This document shows positions 1 through 11,442 of a DNA stretch of 64,000 nucleotides, piece by piece. The stretch is from NCBI GenBank assembly GCA_006176705.1, contig QRFJ01000755.1, positions 1,529,160 through 1,593,159 of the forward strand. The letters run 5' to 3'. The notes under the pieces are model-generated. The model was given only the letters and a program-made list of their open reading frames with translations. It made no database searches and was not told the DNA's origin. This stretch comes from Cocos nucifera (Eukaryota; Streptophyta; Magnoliopsida; Arecales; Arecaceae). Each line of letters opens with the position of its first letter. Position 1 is the first letter of the stretch. Position numbers and translations under genes: made by a program.

Positions 1-1080
1 TATTCTTTCTTTTTTTTTTTAATCGAGAGATTTCAAGATGCCAAAAGTTACAAGGATCAATACCATGTACGGCTAGAGGTCTCGTGTTCAAGAGAGTAAG
101 GGAAGCCTCCAAGATGAAAGTTTGTAATATGAATCCTATCTTTCTTTTTATTGGATAATAAAATTTCTTCATTTTTTACATGCTTTTCTTATTCGTGCTT
201 TAATATTGAAATTTCTATAATTTATAGCTAAAGAGATACATTGTAATTGCAGATAGATACGGTTTGTAGTCATGTTAGAATAAATTATAAGACTTATATT
301 TCAAAATTTAATTTCTTATAATTTATACCTAAGAAGACAGATCATGATCGCAGATAGATATGGCCTATGCTCAGATTAGGATGAATTATAGGAATTAAAT
401 CAAAATTATATTCTTTGATTGCATGATCTAAATAGTCGATGTCTGTGAGATGGATCATGATCGTGTTAGATATGATCTATGCAAATAATAGAATCAGATC
501 AAGAAAACATACATCTTATAAGATTGCATGTTAATAATAGAAAGATTACATAAATCAATTACAAACTTGAATATTGAAAGATGAAACTAAAATCCTAGAT
601 ACTTTTTCCTCTTTAATTAATTCTAAAAATCCTAATTAATTAAGTATTTACTTTTTTTTTATTTTAATTTGCTAAAATCTCAATTAATTCTCTTTAACCT
701 GCTTCTTTCAATTTTTACTTAATGAATTATTTGATTTTTTTAAATTGAATGCAACTTAGTTTTCAATCTTCGAGAAAATCGACATCCGACTCACTACTAT
801 TCTAATCAATAGAAAGATCGATTTTTATTTTTATTTGATGCTCTAACGAGAAGCAGTCATATATCCATATAGATTCTAAGAGTGTTGCTTTACACATTTG
901 ACCTATCCAGCTGTCGGATATCACTGCTAGATGGTCACTTCGATCGGTACAGAAATTTATTTCTATGCTACTAGCTTAGGTTCAAACCTATGGGGTCACA
1001 CATATAAAAGATCTCGATCTGATCGGATGGTTGATCAATGATTTAAAATCATTCTTAGGTTAAATAATCAATACGATTGA
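1..1080. other. AT-rich non-coding DNA with degenerate repeats
   Basis: No gene is visible. Between about 225 and 500 a loosely conserved unit of roughly 100 bases recurs two to three times. It is recognisable by 'gcagatagata' at about 250 and 350 and by the related 'gatcatgatcg' at about 345 and 452, which suggests an old, decayed tandem duplication. The rest is low-complexity A/T sequence. It may be the upstream part of the LTR-like fragment that follows. Confidence 0.4.
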
Positions 1081-2530
1081 TGTTTGACCTAGTGCAAGTA
1101 TTGCAGGAGGATCAATTAGCAATTAAATTGCTAATTAGCTTAATTTGATTAAGTCAGAGAGCTAAGATTAAGTCTAATTAAATATGATTTGATTTGATTT
1201 GGTTTAGGCTTGATTGGATCAAGTCCAATTGGTTTATTGGATGAGCCAATTGAAAGGGAGAACATAACCCTATTCAATTAAGACTTGTATGCATCCAATT
1301 TTTAATTTGATTAAAAATTAAACTAGTTTTAAATCTAATTTAATTTGATTTAATTATGCTCTTAGTTAGACTAAGACCTCCTCTAATTGGATTGCATTAA
1401 CTTAGATTTAATTGGGTTCAAAAACCATATTTGACCAAGTCAAAATTGGAAGTCTCAGTGTGACCAGGACTTTCCTTACTTGCGCCATCTTAATCCCAAC
1501 TTCCCCATGCCTATTTTCTAGGAGTTTTACATGAAAACTCCTCACACCTTAGGCCTTCTCGCATGCCCCATGCTCTCCCTTCTTTCTTATATGGTTAGTA
1601 GTTGTAGACCAAGTCAAAGTAGGAAGTTAGTTTCGATTTCAAATTCTGTTTGATAGAATTTTAAGAAACCAAAACTCCTTGCTTTGTGGTGCCAACCCTA
1701 TTAGATTTTTTTCTGATATTTTTGTGGTTTTTATGGGATGTTTTGTGCACCAAAAAGAGGTGGTCCATAGCTGGAGAAAAAGAGGGGGTGCCCATGTGTT
1801 CGGCGCCCCATATTTTACTCTATTTGGGCAACCCTTGCTAGGTATTTGACCTAGACAAGGATTGTTCCATATCTCTCTATAAAAAGAGGATTAGAACATG
1901 GTTTTTTCAGAATTCTAGATCTGAGAGAGAGCATATTGGGTGTGGGAAAAGTTTGGGAGAGAGACCCTTGGATGTGGGATTTTGTGGAGACACAAATCCA
2001 AGTGTCTTGGTGAGAGAAACAAGGAAGAAGAAAGGTTCTTCTTCTAAAATTTTTTCTTTGATCCCTTCCTTCTCTTTTTATGAGTTTTTGGGAGGTGTCT
2101 CTTCTTTACAAATCCTCATTCTTTTCTTTTGAATATTAGAGGATCCAAGAATTCAAGAAGAAGATTTTAGATCAGCCATCGAAGAAGGATCAGCACACTA
2201 CTAGCATGCTATGCTGATTTTCTATCATCAAACTTTAGATTTTGCATCGAGGCCTTATGTAGACAATCTGTAGAGGTTGGATACGTATACAGCTCAGAGC
2301 GACGACCTCAGTCTTGGATCAGCAAGTTAAGAAATCCAACTTGCAAAGATAAAGGTGATACGATCTTCTTTCTCTTATCAAGATTTGATCTAGTATTACT
2401 TTGATGTTGATTTGATCAACATCATCATTTCTTATTTTTATTTTTAGATTTAATAGCATTATTAAATCATGTAATAGGATCCTAAATCTAGGGCTCTTTC
2501 ATGTATTATTTATGAATTAATATGATTAGT
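1081..2530 (+). repeat. LTR-like fragment with promoter (copia-type remnant)
   Basis: No coding. The order of parts resembles the LTR at 58136-60404: an A/T-rich stretch of 'aattgg/gattaagt' words, then a TATA box at 1878, then a purine-rich transcribed leader (gagagaga, gaagaagaa), then a 'gtagaggttgg...acgtatacagctc' passage near 2270-2300 that echoes 'gtagaggccagg...gcttgcgtggct' near 60145. No TG...CA ends, target duplication or primer binding site could be fixed, so I call this a decayed LTR fragment and not a defined element. Confidence 0.4.
1878..1885 (+). promoter_or_regulatory. TATA box of LTR-like fragment
   Basis: TATAAAAA lies inside 'ctctctataaaaagagg' and is followed about 30 bases later by a purine-rich start region. 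It sits at the same relative place as the TATA boxes of the intact LTRs elsewhere in the window. Confidence 0.4.
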
Positions 2531-2639
2531 TCATCTCTTTTACTACATGTTTTGAAAAAAATTTAAAATCTGATCATGAAACCCTATATCTATTTTCTTC
2601 AATTTAGAGAGTCCTTCTGCTTTAAGTCCTTGACCTGAT

Positions 2640-3140
2640 CAATGACTTAAAGCCCAAAAACTTTTGGTTTCCTATTTCTATAAATAGTAACCTACTAAAC
2701 TATTTAGCTATACAATTTTAGAAACTACAAAAGCTCTACCATTCCTCTTCCTTGCCTCTTTCCTCTTTTCTCCACTTTCTCTCTCTCATGCCCCAAAGGA
2801 GTTGGGCTGATTCTATTCAAAGCTTTCGAATGGTCGGGTGCTATCTACGCAAGAGAAGATGGAGAAGCGATTGTGTGCTGATCAAGTTGCTACCAATGAT
2901 CAGATCGAAAACATATTCAAGAGACCTAGATTCAACTTGCTAAAGTCGGATCAAAGTTGGAGAAGATGTCCAGATCTGAGCCAAAATGGATATCTGTAGA
3001 GGCCGAGTGTGTGTACGGCTCAATGATGACCTCGATCTATTTTGATCATCGGACTATGGAGATCGTCTATCCACACAAGATGATATGATCACCCCTTGAA
3101 TGCATGCTTTAGTATATATGTTATATGTTGATTTTTATAT
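2640..3140 (+). repeat. second LTR-like fragment
   Basis: A TATA box (TATAAATA, 2679-2686) is followed by a pyrimidine-rich leader. Near 3000 comes 'gtagaggccgagtg' and then 'gtacggctc', matching the equivalent passage of the preceding fragment (about 2270-2300) and of the copia LTR near 60145. A short open stretch at 2752-2943 has no recognisable protein similarity. Boundaries are approximate. Confidence 0.38.
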
Positions 3141-3244
3141 TTCGATATATGAACCATAAATTGGATTAGATTCAAAAGTTTTGAATTTCACTACATCTGA
3201 TCTGATCTGATCCAGCTAGTAGAATCATTTATATACACACAATC

Positions 3245-3412
3245 CTAACTGGTAAGATATTAAAATACTAGTGCATAACCTCTACTAGAAGGGTATCAAA
3301 GTACCAATGGACAGCCTCCACTAGCAGGGTATTGAAATACCAGTGCACAATTTTCACTGGTAGGATATCAAAATACCAGTATTTAACCTTCATTGGTGAG
3401 GGTTCGATATAT
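3245..3412. repeat. Minisatellite, about four units of 40-48 bp
   Basis: Four degenerate direct units run head to tail. Each holds a 'gtatcaaaataccagt' core followed by 'aacctccactagcaggg'. The unit also contains a short inverted pair (ctagtg/cactag), so each copy could fold weakly. No gene overlaps it. Confidence 0.7.
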
Positions 3413-3419
3413 AGCTAGG

Positions 3420-4030
3420 CTACAAGTTAAAAATCCATCTCAAATCAATTTTTTTTTTCATATTTAAATTCAAAACATCATAAACCAAGTGCCATCGAAA
3501 TTAATTGGTCAATCCATATCAAATTCAATATATTCCATCATAAATTATTTAATATTTTAAAATATATATTTAATAATTTAAAATATGATGCATTATATTC
3601 ATAAATTATGTATAATTTAATATATAAAATATTTTATAATTTATCAATAAATCTAGAAAAAGTGAAATATTATTTATCTCTATAAAATACTGAATGGATA
3701 TATTCAACCAATCCCAAAAGTCTCCATCAAAATCTATTATTCAAAATATATTTTTCTATAAATCTTAAGCTATAATTAATGATATCTGGATCTGACCAAG
3801 ATAGATGTCAGTATGCTACTCGACGATCGTAGATCAAGACCCTTTTTATTAAGATCAAATCAAAATCATTGAAAGAAAACTTTTTACTTGATCAATCACT
3901 ATAGAGAGAAATTCATGAATAGAGATCTGTAGTCTAAGAGAGAAAGTGAGATTTTGCTAGATAAAGAAAGTAGAGAAAGAAATTAGGGAGAGAAAGTGGA
4001 AAGAGAGAGGAAAAAGGGAAGAGAGTGAAT
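3420..4030. other. AT-rich intergenic stretch
   Basis: No coding, LTR end or RNA gene seen. It contains (ta)-rich runs at 3540-3660. Confidence 0.4.
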
Positions 4031-4033
4031 TTT

Positions 4034-4145
4034 TCTCTCTTTTCTTTTTTTTCTTTCTTTCTTTTTCTTTTTTTTTTTCTTTTTCTTTTCTTTTCTTCTT
4101 TTTTCTTTTTCTTTTTTTCTTTTTTTCCTTTTCTTTTCATGAAAG
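4034..4145. repeat. Polypyrimidine (CTTTT)n microsatellite
   Basis: An almost pure C/T tract on the plus strand made of C(T)3-9 units. The lysine-rich open frames on the minus strand here are products of this tract and are not genes. Confidence 0.85.
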
Positions 4146-4790
4146 AGAGGACCTGCATCCTCTTCTTCCTCCTCTTTTCTTAACAGAATAGGGGAGATTT
4201 TCCCCCCCTGTTTCCAAAGCTGGGAGGTCCTCCTCCTAGTTGATGGTGCTCGTGGCCAGAGGAGTAGGCCATAATGACGATGGTGACATAGATCCAATGA
4301 TCAGAAATAGCAATCGATGGTGGAAAACCCAAGAACAGACATGAAAAAACAAGAAAAATAATAGGATGGATTTTCAAGAAAGATTCTAGCGATAGCCGAT
4401 CGGAGTTCCATCATCTATGGGCTATGGAGGATGAGGAGAAGGATTCTTACCCTAATTTTGGAGGCTTTTGGCTATGATTTCTGGCAAACCCAAAGATAAG
4501 CTTCGATGAAGAAAAAGAGGAGAAAGAAGGATTTTGGGGTGATTTTCGACGATGACCTGATGGCTGACATTGGGAATTTCATAAGGGACACTATCCCTTT
4601 AAATAGGGGTGGATGGGGGAAGACTTGGACTCTTCCCAGGAGTCGTTCATCAACTCTAGTTGGGAGTCCAACGGAAGAAGAGAAGTCCTAATGGGAGTTC
4701 TCTCTATTTCTTTCTTCTTGTTTTTTTTTTTTTGCTACTTTAAGATTCATGCTGCTTTTTAATTAGATTTTGGGGTATCACACTTAGATT
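4146..4790. other. Unassigned stretch between microsatellite and copia element
   Basis: Short open frames occur on both strands, but none resembles a protein I know. Its style (ggtggcc, gatggtgg, GA-rich leader) resembles the stretch at 43000-43700 in front of a gypsy gag, so it may be a gypsy LTR remnant. This is weak. Confidence 0.25.
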
Positions 4791-4959
4791 AAAAATGATA
4801 ATGTTTCTAAATGAAAAATTAACACTTAAAGCAAGAGATGACTCAAGTGAATACAAATAAGAGAAAATTAACTCAGAATCGATCAAATAAGGTTCAAAGG
4901 ATGACTAAATTTGAGAGTTTCAAGGAGATAAGAAAAGCTTAGTCAAAAGGGTCACAAAC

Positions 4960-5629
4960 ACCTAACTCCCTTCTAATTATGCTGAATCTTTCATTTCTCT
5001 AAGATTTGGTAAAGATGTATGCTAACTATCTATTAGTGCTCATAAAATCAAGCATGACATCACTATTTTGAACATGATCTCTTATGAAGTGATATCTTAT
5101 TTCAATATATTTAATTTTTAAGTGCTAAATTATATTTTTAGTTAAGTTTATTGTACTTGTATTATCACATCTTATCAAAATTTTATTTAACTTAATGTCT
5201 TAATCTTCTAATTATTGCTTAATTCACAAAATTTGAGTACAATAATTTTTGATTGCAATATACTTGAATTTTGCCATAGATAATAATACCAAATTTTATT
5301 TCTTGCTAAACTAAAAGATTAACTCCTAGGAATTGGGAAGTTATAGTTGATCTTTTTCTATCAAATTTACAACCAACAAAATCAGCATCAAAAAATCCAA
5401 CCAATTCAATAAAAGAATATTTATAGTACCATAAGCCAACATTAAAAGTATCAATTAAATATCTAAGTATTCTTTTAATAGTAAATAAATATGATTCTTT
5501 TGGATTAGACTGAAATCTTATATATATATAAGAACTAAATATTATATCTGGTCTACTAGTAGTAAGATAGAGTAATGATCCAATTATATCTTGATAAAGT
5601 TTAAGATTGATACTCTTATCATTTTCATC
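4960..5629 (-). pseudogene. copia RNase H (SIRE-like element 1)
   Basis: A minus-strand translation in shifting frames gives the plant copia RNase H module that follows reverse transcriptase: 'LYQDIIGSLLYLT' and 'SRPDII' near 5600-5540, the 'VGFFDADFVGC' strand with the first catalytic Asp region near 5360, and the C-terminal 'IEIRYHFIRDHVQ' with 'IFTKS' near 5110-5010. In the active protein this domain removes the RNA strand during reverse transcription. Several stops and frameshifts are present, so no functional product is expected. Confidence 0.8.
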
Positions 5630-6480
5630 CTAGTCAAACTTACATGAGGGATTCATAGGTTTGCTAATTGGTTTACTATTCTCCATTCCAAATTTTTTAA
5701 GTATTTCCTTTATGTACTTAGTTTGATTGATGAAAATCCCTTCTTTAGTTTGCTTAACTTGCCGTCTAAGAAAGAACTTTAATTCTCCCATCATTCTCAT
5801 TTCAAACTTTCCAATTAATTTAGAAAATTCTTGATAAAGAAACTCATTAGTAGCACCAAATATAATGTCATCTATATAGATTTGCACTACCGATAAATCA
5901 TCATCTCTTTTCTTTAAAAATAAAGTAGTATCTATATTCTTTTTAATATATTTATTATCAAACAAAAATTTACTCAATTTTTCATACCATGTTTGGGGTA
6001 CTTATTTCAAGCTATACCATGCTTTTTTTAGTTTAAAAACTATAATTTGCAAAGACATGATTTTCAAAACTAAGAGGTTGTCCAACATACACCTCCTCAG
6101 TAATATATCCATTCAAAATGCACTTTTAACATTCATTTGATAAAATTTAAAATCTATGAAATATGCAAATGCAAGCAACAATCTAATAGCTTCCATCTAG
6201 TAACATGAGTAAAGATTTTATTAAAATCAATTTCTTCTTCTTGATTATATTTTTTAGCAACTAATCTAGCTTTATTTTGTACAACTACTCTATTTTCATC
6301 CAATTATTTCTATATATCCATTTAGTTTCAATTATGGGATGATCTACAAGTATTTACTAATGTTCAAACCTTATTTCTTTCAAATTAGTTTAATTTTTTG
6401 TTTATTATATTAATCTAATTTGAATCATTTTCAACTTTTTTAATTAATTTAGGTTCTACTTGAGATATAAAAGCTAAATG
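5630..6480 (-). pseudogene. copia reverse transcriptase (SIRE-like element 1)
   Basis: The clearest open part, 5630-5977, covers the palm and thumb: 'VVQIYIDDIIFGATNE', where IDD takes the place of the catalytic YVDD box, followed by 'MMGELKFFL' and 'KQTKEGIFINQTKYIKEIL'. Upstream, in broken frames, lie 'MEAIRLLLAFA' (about 6190) and 'KAWYSLK*VPQTWYEKL' (about 6000), the usual palm start and the 'GLKQAPRAWYE'-type motif. The copia order IN-RT-RH is preserved. Stops and frameshifts make it a pseudogene. Confidence 0.85.
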
Positions 6481-7280
6481 ATTATTGAAATTTCTTAAGA
6501 AAGATCGAGTTTTTGTCCCATTGATGGATTATTAATAATAAGATCTTTTGGATGTCCATAGCATAACTCCATTCTTTGGATAGACTCTCATTTTGTCCTT
6601 GAGCACCCTCATGGTTTTCTTCTTTTTTAACATCTATATTATCTCCTTCCCCATTTTGCACCATAACTTCTTTTAGTGTTAGGTTTTTCATTTCTTTGTC
6701 TATGGTTCCTGCATCATCATCAATAATATCTTTATTTATCAAAGATGTGTTACTAGTTTCATCAAATACATTATGAATAGATTCTTCAACAACTAAGATT
6801 CTTTTGTTGAAGACTCTATATGCCTTGCTAGATGAAGAATATCCCAAAAGAATACCTTCATCCGACTTACTATCAAATCTATCTTTTTCATTATTTAAAA
6901 AATATCAACAATCAAAAATATGAAAATAGTTGATATTGGATTTTCTTCCTTTTTAAAGCTTACAAGAGATTTTCTTTAAAATAGATTGGATCAAAGTATG
7001 ATTTAAAATATAACATGCTGTGTTGATTACTTCCATCCAAAAGTATATTGAAAGGTTATTTTCACATAATATGGTATGGGCCATTTCTTATAAAATTCTA
7101 TTCTTTCTTTCTATTTTTTTATTTCATTGAAATGTCATAGATGCTAAAAAAATGTATTCAATTGCTCTTTCATTACAAATACTTTTAAATTATTGATTTT
7201 CAAATTTAGTTCTATAATCACTTTTAATGCAAATTATAGTTAAATTTTTTTCATTTCACACACTTTGATAAAATTTTGAA
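6481..7280 (-). pseudogene. copia integrase C-terminal half (SIRE-like element 1)
   Basis: The open stretch 6482-6847 begins with 'MGYSSSSKAYRVFNKR', the conserved integrase-tail block, followed by an acidic linker to reverse transcriptase (DDDAGT, 'VKKEENHEG'). Before it, in broken frames, 'NTACYILNHTLIQ' and 'FDSKSDEGILLGY' show the second half of the catalytic core. The gene continues at 12724 on the other side of the CACTA element, which landed inside the core domain. Confidence 0.85.
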
Positions 7281-7295
7281 ATTCACTACTACAAA

Positions 7296-7800
7296 AAAGA
7301 GCTATAGCAGCGATTACAAACTGCTATCGTAGTCTAAAAAATCGCTGCCATAGGCTATAGCAGCGATTTTCTAACCATTGCTACTGCAGCCATCGTCATA
7401 GCTCTATGACAGCGATTGTTAGAACCACTACCATATATGATCTATTGCAGCAGTTTAAACCACTATTGTAGTCCAAAAAATCACTGCCATAGGCTATGAC
7501 AACGATTTTCTAACCGCTGCTACTGCGATCATCGTCGTAGCTCTATGACAGTGGTTGTTAGAACCGCTGTCATAGATGATCTATTACAGTGGTTTATAAA
7601 CTGCTGCAATACATCGACTTATCGTAGTGATTATGTAACCGCTACCATAGGATATCTATAGCGGCGGTTACATAACCGTTGCCATAGATAACCTATAGCA
7701 GCGATTTCTTAACCACTGTCATAGATCTAGTATAGTGATTGTCACTGAACCTATGGCAGCAGTTGGCACGAATATGACAGCACGAATATGATAGTGGTTG
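7296..7800. repeat. CACTA left subterminal repeat array
   Basis: About twenty copies of a 12-14 base word (consensus 'ctatggcagcggtt' or its complement 'aaccgctgccatag') occur in both orientations. Most neighbours are paired as small palindromes around 'atc' or 'gattt'. In this superfamily such arrays are the transposase binding sites. Confidence 0.85.
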
Positions 7801-7961
7801 AATAATTAAAAAATAAGATTTTTATTTTTTTATATATTTTACATGATAAATATAGATATATAAAATAAGAACATATAATAAACATAAAAATTATTCTGAA
7901 ATACTAAAATTTTAGTATCGAATAAAATTTATTATAATATTTTTTTAAAAAATAAAATATA

Positions 7962-9660
7962 TCAAAAGTATCCTAAATCTACATCATCATCGTCATCGAA
8001 AGTCGAAGCTGGAGCTGGAGCTAGAGTTGGAACTAGAGCCAGAGCCGGAGCTAGAGCTGGAATGCTGGCCAACATATCCTCGAAGCTCATGACTTTAAAA
8101 TGCGCACTGAGCATCGACATCATGTCTCTCACGATGCCCTCTAGATGAGATACGCACTCCTCAATCCGATCTGCCCACGTCGCAGCATGATCTGCTCATG
8201 CCAATGCCTCAAGCTCCTAATTGATGACACTAAAAGTCTGTGAGGAGACGCTCATCTCAGATCAGTAGCTCATCGGCATGTGTTCGGGCTTGCATCGGAT
8301 CCTCCTAGAGTGCTCAAGTCCCAAGACCTGAGATAGATGGTCATGGGGCCTAGAGGTATCCGAGCCCTCGCTCACGAGCACATCTAACTGATCCTGTAAT
8401 TATAAATTAAAATAAAATTTTATAAGAAATACTATAATACTAATCATATATATTAATATATTTAATACTTACAAAAATACGCTCGATCATGGCATTCATC
8501 GGTCTGCCCGTCTCATCCATGCGACTGGATCCAAATATCTCACTACGACTGGGCATTACTCCATCTCTCATCAGCTATAACAAAGAATAAATTTATCAGA
8601 AAGATGATAAAAAATATGAATTTAATTTATCTAGTATGATTTAGAATTAATTACCTCTCTATGCATACGACTGGTCATAGACTCGTGGCCTAGAGTGTGC
8701 GTATACTCCTGGGCTGCATGGTTCTTCTGGTTCTGATGGAAGATAGCCTAACAAGTATTCAAATAAATAATAAATATTTAAAAAATATTTAAATAAAATT
8801 TTAAGCATATTGAAAAATTTAAAAGTTAGAAATTTTATCTCGAACTTCTGGCTCCTCCAGTGTCTAACCATCCTCTCCCACTGACTTGGAGGACAGTCCT
8901 GTATTCAGGAAACAAGCTCCTCTGGAGTGTCTCATCGGTGCTCGAGCCATCCTCTATGGAGCTTGACCTTGTAACCTTGGTACAACTCTCCGATCTTCTT
9001 CAGTCGAGCATCTTGAGCCCTCTCGTGGTTGGAGAAGTCATATCATCTCTGCATAAATTTATCAAAAATCAGTTACAAAATTATTCTAATCAAACATATA
9101 TAGTGTAAACATATAAAATACATAAATATAACTAAAATGCATGTACTTACCCATATCTCCTCTCATACCCGATGGCAGCATCCATCAAACGTCAGTCTCT
9201 GGGCTCTATGGGAATGATGTTCGACCACCTCACAAGCACTCCAAAAAAGGAATGCATCTCTCATGCAGTCTCTCCTACCGATGTCTCATCCGCATCATAC
9301 TGCACCATCACCTGATGCTGGCAGTTTCACACGTGTGCTATACATGTGGGACCACAAAATGTCCAACTGGATGATGCACTTGCAAAGCAAATACGTTATG
9401 CAAATATATAAGTGTATAAATACTATATAAAAAATAAAGTTATGCTAATATAATAAAAACGTACACTCAGATGCCTACGACGGTAGAGGCTCAGCTGTCG
9501 GTGGAGTAGATGCTGTCGGTGGAGTAGATGTCGACGGTGAAGATCCCTAAGTAGCCGATGCCGAGGTGGACGGAGTATGCTCCGACTGCTCCTCAGATGC
9601 TGAACTGTGCGTAATCCATCGAAAGGCAGGGGTGAAAGCTAGATGGCATTTCGGTGCCAT
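7962..9660 (-). pseudogene. Plant transposase, Ptta/En/Spm-type (decayed, multi-exon)
   Basis: The likely start is the ATG at 9660 (MAPKCHLAF...). Exon-like blocks follow on the minus strand, separated by A/T-rich introns. Block 9045-8840 reads 'HERAQDARLKKIGELYQ...' then 'ERMVRHWRSQKFE'. Block 8745-8660 reads 'AIFHQNQKNHAAQEYTHT', 'GHESMTSRMHRE'. Block 8580-8480 reads 'LMRDGVMPSRSEIFGS', 'GRPMNAMIERI'. The last block (8395-7962) has 'DDMM'-type and 'SFEDMLASIP' motifs, an Ala/Pro run and an Asp run before the stop. The W...W and H.(8).S pattern resembles the plant Ptta/En/Spm transposase family (Pfam PF03004). In-frame stops occur (for example after SASAT in exon 1). The accessory role of binding the ends is inferred from the family. 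Confidence 0.72.
8000..8066 (-). repeat. Short coding repeat (Ala-Pro run)
   Basis: About ten degenerate copies of a 6-base 'ggagct' unit on the plus strand encode the Ala/Pro/Leu-rich stretch near the C terminus of the CACTA transposase gene on the minus strand. Confidence 0.7.
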
Positions 9661-9834
9661 CGTGATTTACAATGTTAATGAACATTAATCAATATAACAT
9701 CATGACATATCAAATTCTATTCGCTCGAAAGTTGAGCCGGCTCCGTGCCTAAGACAGTCAACTCCGTGCCTGAGACATCTGGCTAGGGTCCTCCCCCAGC
9801 AGCTCGATCACGGCCCGAGCCGACTTGGCTGTGT

Positions 9835-10190
9835 GCCATCCCTTTGTTCACTCCCTCTCTTCCTCTCTCAATCTCTCTCGCCGGCGATGGTGGCGAGGCC
9901 GAACCCCTCCCTCCCAGTTTTTTCATCTTTTGATCTTCCTCTCTCCCTCTCTCGATCTTCCTCGCCGACGAGGCCGGACCCCATCCATCCCTCTCTCAAT
10001 CTCCCTCGCTGGCAAGGTCGGACTCCATCCCTCCCAGTGATGCCGGTGAGATCGAACCTCCTCCTTCTCTTTCTCGCTCTCTGGATCTCCCACTCTTCCT
10101 CTCTCGATCTCCCTTACCAGCAAGGCCGAACCTCCTACCTCCTAATGATGGTGGTGAGGTCGGATCTCTTCCTTCCTCTCTCAAGTACAG
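9835..10190. repeat. GC-richer minisatellite in CACTA (about 60-bp unit)
   Basis: Degenerate direct copies of a unit built from 'ctctctcgatctccct', 'cgccggcgaggccggac' and 'ccatccctccc' repeat about five times. Open frames crossing it on either strand are low-complexity and unlike any family I know. Confidence 0.65.
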
Positions 10191-10459
10191 ATCCATCGGA
10201 TATTCAGGTTCGGATTCGATACCAGTAATTAAAATTGGGTCCAGATCTGAATATCCAGATTTTGATTCGAACCCAATCTATTGACAGATCTAGTCCACAG
10301 CCGCCGACATGGCACGGCCCAAGCTACCACCATGGCATAATCCAAAAACTACAGCATGCAGATAATTATAATATTTATAATAAATATTTATAATATTTAT
10401 TATAAATATTATATCAATTATTATAAATATAAATGATTAATAAATAATACTATAAAATT

Positions 10460-11160
10460 AAAAAAAATTATACCTATGGCTATAGAGAGTGGGTCGCACC
10501 GAAAGTTTCGAGGATCGTCGACAATGATGCTAGAGGAGGACGATGGCACTAGAGATAACCTACGAAACAAAAGCAAGATAGTGAGATAGAGAAGAGAGAA
10601 AAAGAGGAAAAGGAGAGAGAGTAGGGGTGGCCAGGGATGGGGGCATAGTGATGAGGAGGTCGAAGGAGGCTTCGCACTCGGTCGGAGGAGGATCAGAATG
10701 GTGGTGGTGGTGGGGGAGAGGGTGGGGTTTCACGGAGGCCGAAGGAGGGTCGGATGGGGTTCGTCGGAGTGGGGTTCCCTAGGGACCGAGGGAGGGTCGG
10801 ATGGAGAAGCGGGGGTGGTGGGGTTTCGTGGGGGGTCGAGCGAGGGCAGAGGGGGGTTCACCAGAGGGGAGGCTTTCGTGGGGGGGGCCGAGGGAGGGTC
10901 GGATAGGGGTTTGTCGGAGGGAGAGTTTCGCTGGGGGCCGAGGGAGGGTCGGATGGAGGGGTGGGGGGGATCGGGTGGGGGGTGGCGGGTGGTGGGAGGG
11001 GCGGCCGAGGATGGGAGGGTCGGAGAGGGAGGGGGAAGAGGGGCGGCGCTGGTCGAGGGGGAAGGAGGGGTGATGCCGACCGGTGGGGGGAGGAGGGGCG
11101 ACGTCGGGTGGGGGGTAGGAGGGGTGACGTCGACCGAGGGGGAGGATCCTCATCGACGAT
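10460..11160. repeat. G-rich minisatellite in CACTA
   Basis: From about 10690 the plus strand is dominated by G runs. The repeated word is 'ggccgagggagggtcggatgg' with variable spacing, about eight copies, plus 'ggtgggggg' runs. Composition differs sharply from the AT-rich surroundings. Long open frames on both strands (Gly/Arg-rich or Pro-rich) are by-products. Many closely spaced G3+ runs could form G-quadruplexes on this strand. Confidence 0.75.
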
Positions 11161-11246
11161 GAAGAGAAGGGAGAGAGAGAGAGATAGAGCGAGAGAGATT
11201 GAGTGCGCATGGAAGAGAAGAAAAAATTTAAAAATTTTTAATCTAA

Positions 11247-11420
11247 CTTACGGCAGCGATTATCGAACCGCTGCCATAGATCTATGGTAGTGGTTATCGA
11301 ACTGCTACCATAGATCTATGGCAGCGGTTACCCAAAACCGCTATCGTAGATCTATGATAGCGATTCGATAACCACTGCCGTAGATTTATAGCAGCGATTT
11401 TTGATAAGCACCGTCATAGG
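11247..11420. repeat. CACTA right subterminal repeats, outer block
   Basis: About eight copies of 'ctatggcagcggtt'/'aaccgctgccatag' words, paired as palindromes around 'atcga'. They are separated from the terminal block (12418-12706) by the foldback repeat. Confidence 0.85.
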
Positions 11421-11442
11421 TGGAAAATAATTTTTTTTTATT

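Noticed and set aside
3934..4297. Lys-rich frames on the minus strand
   Set aside because: They are translations of the polypyrimidine tract.
10190..10270. An inverted pair around 'ggatattcagg' and 'ctgaatatcc' as a separate MITE
   Set aside because: It is too short, has no flanking duplication, and could be a fragment; not enough to call.
10698..11290. Gly/Arg-rich and Pro-rich open frames of 90-154 codons on both strands
   Set aside because: Both strands are open because the G-rich repeat contains few stops; no similarity and no codon structure.
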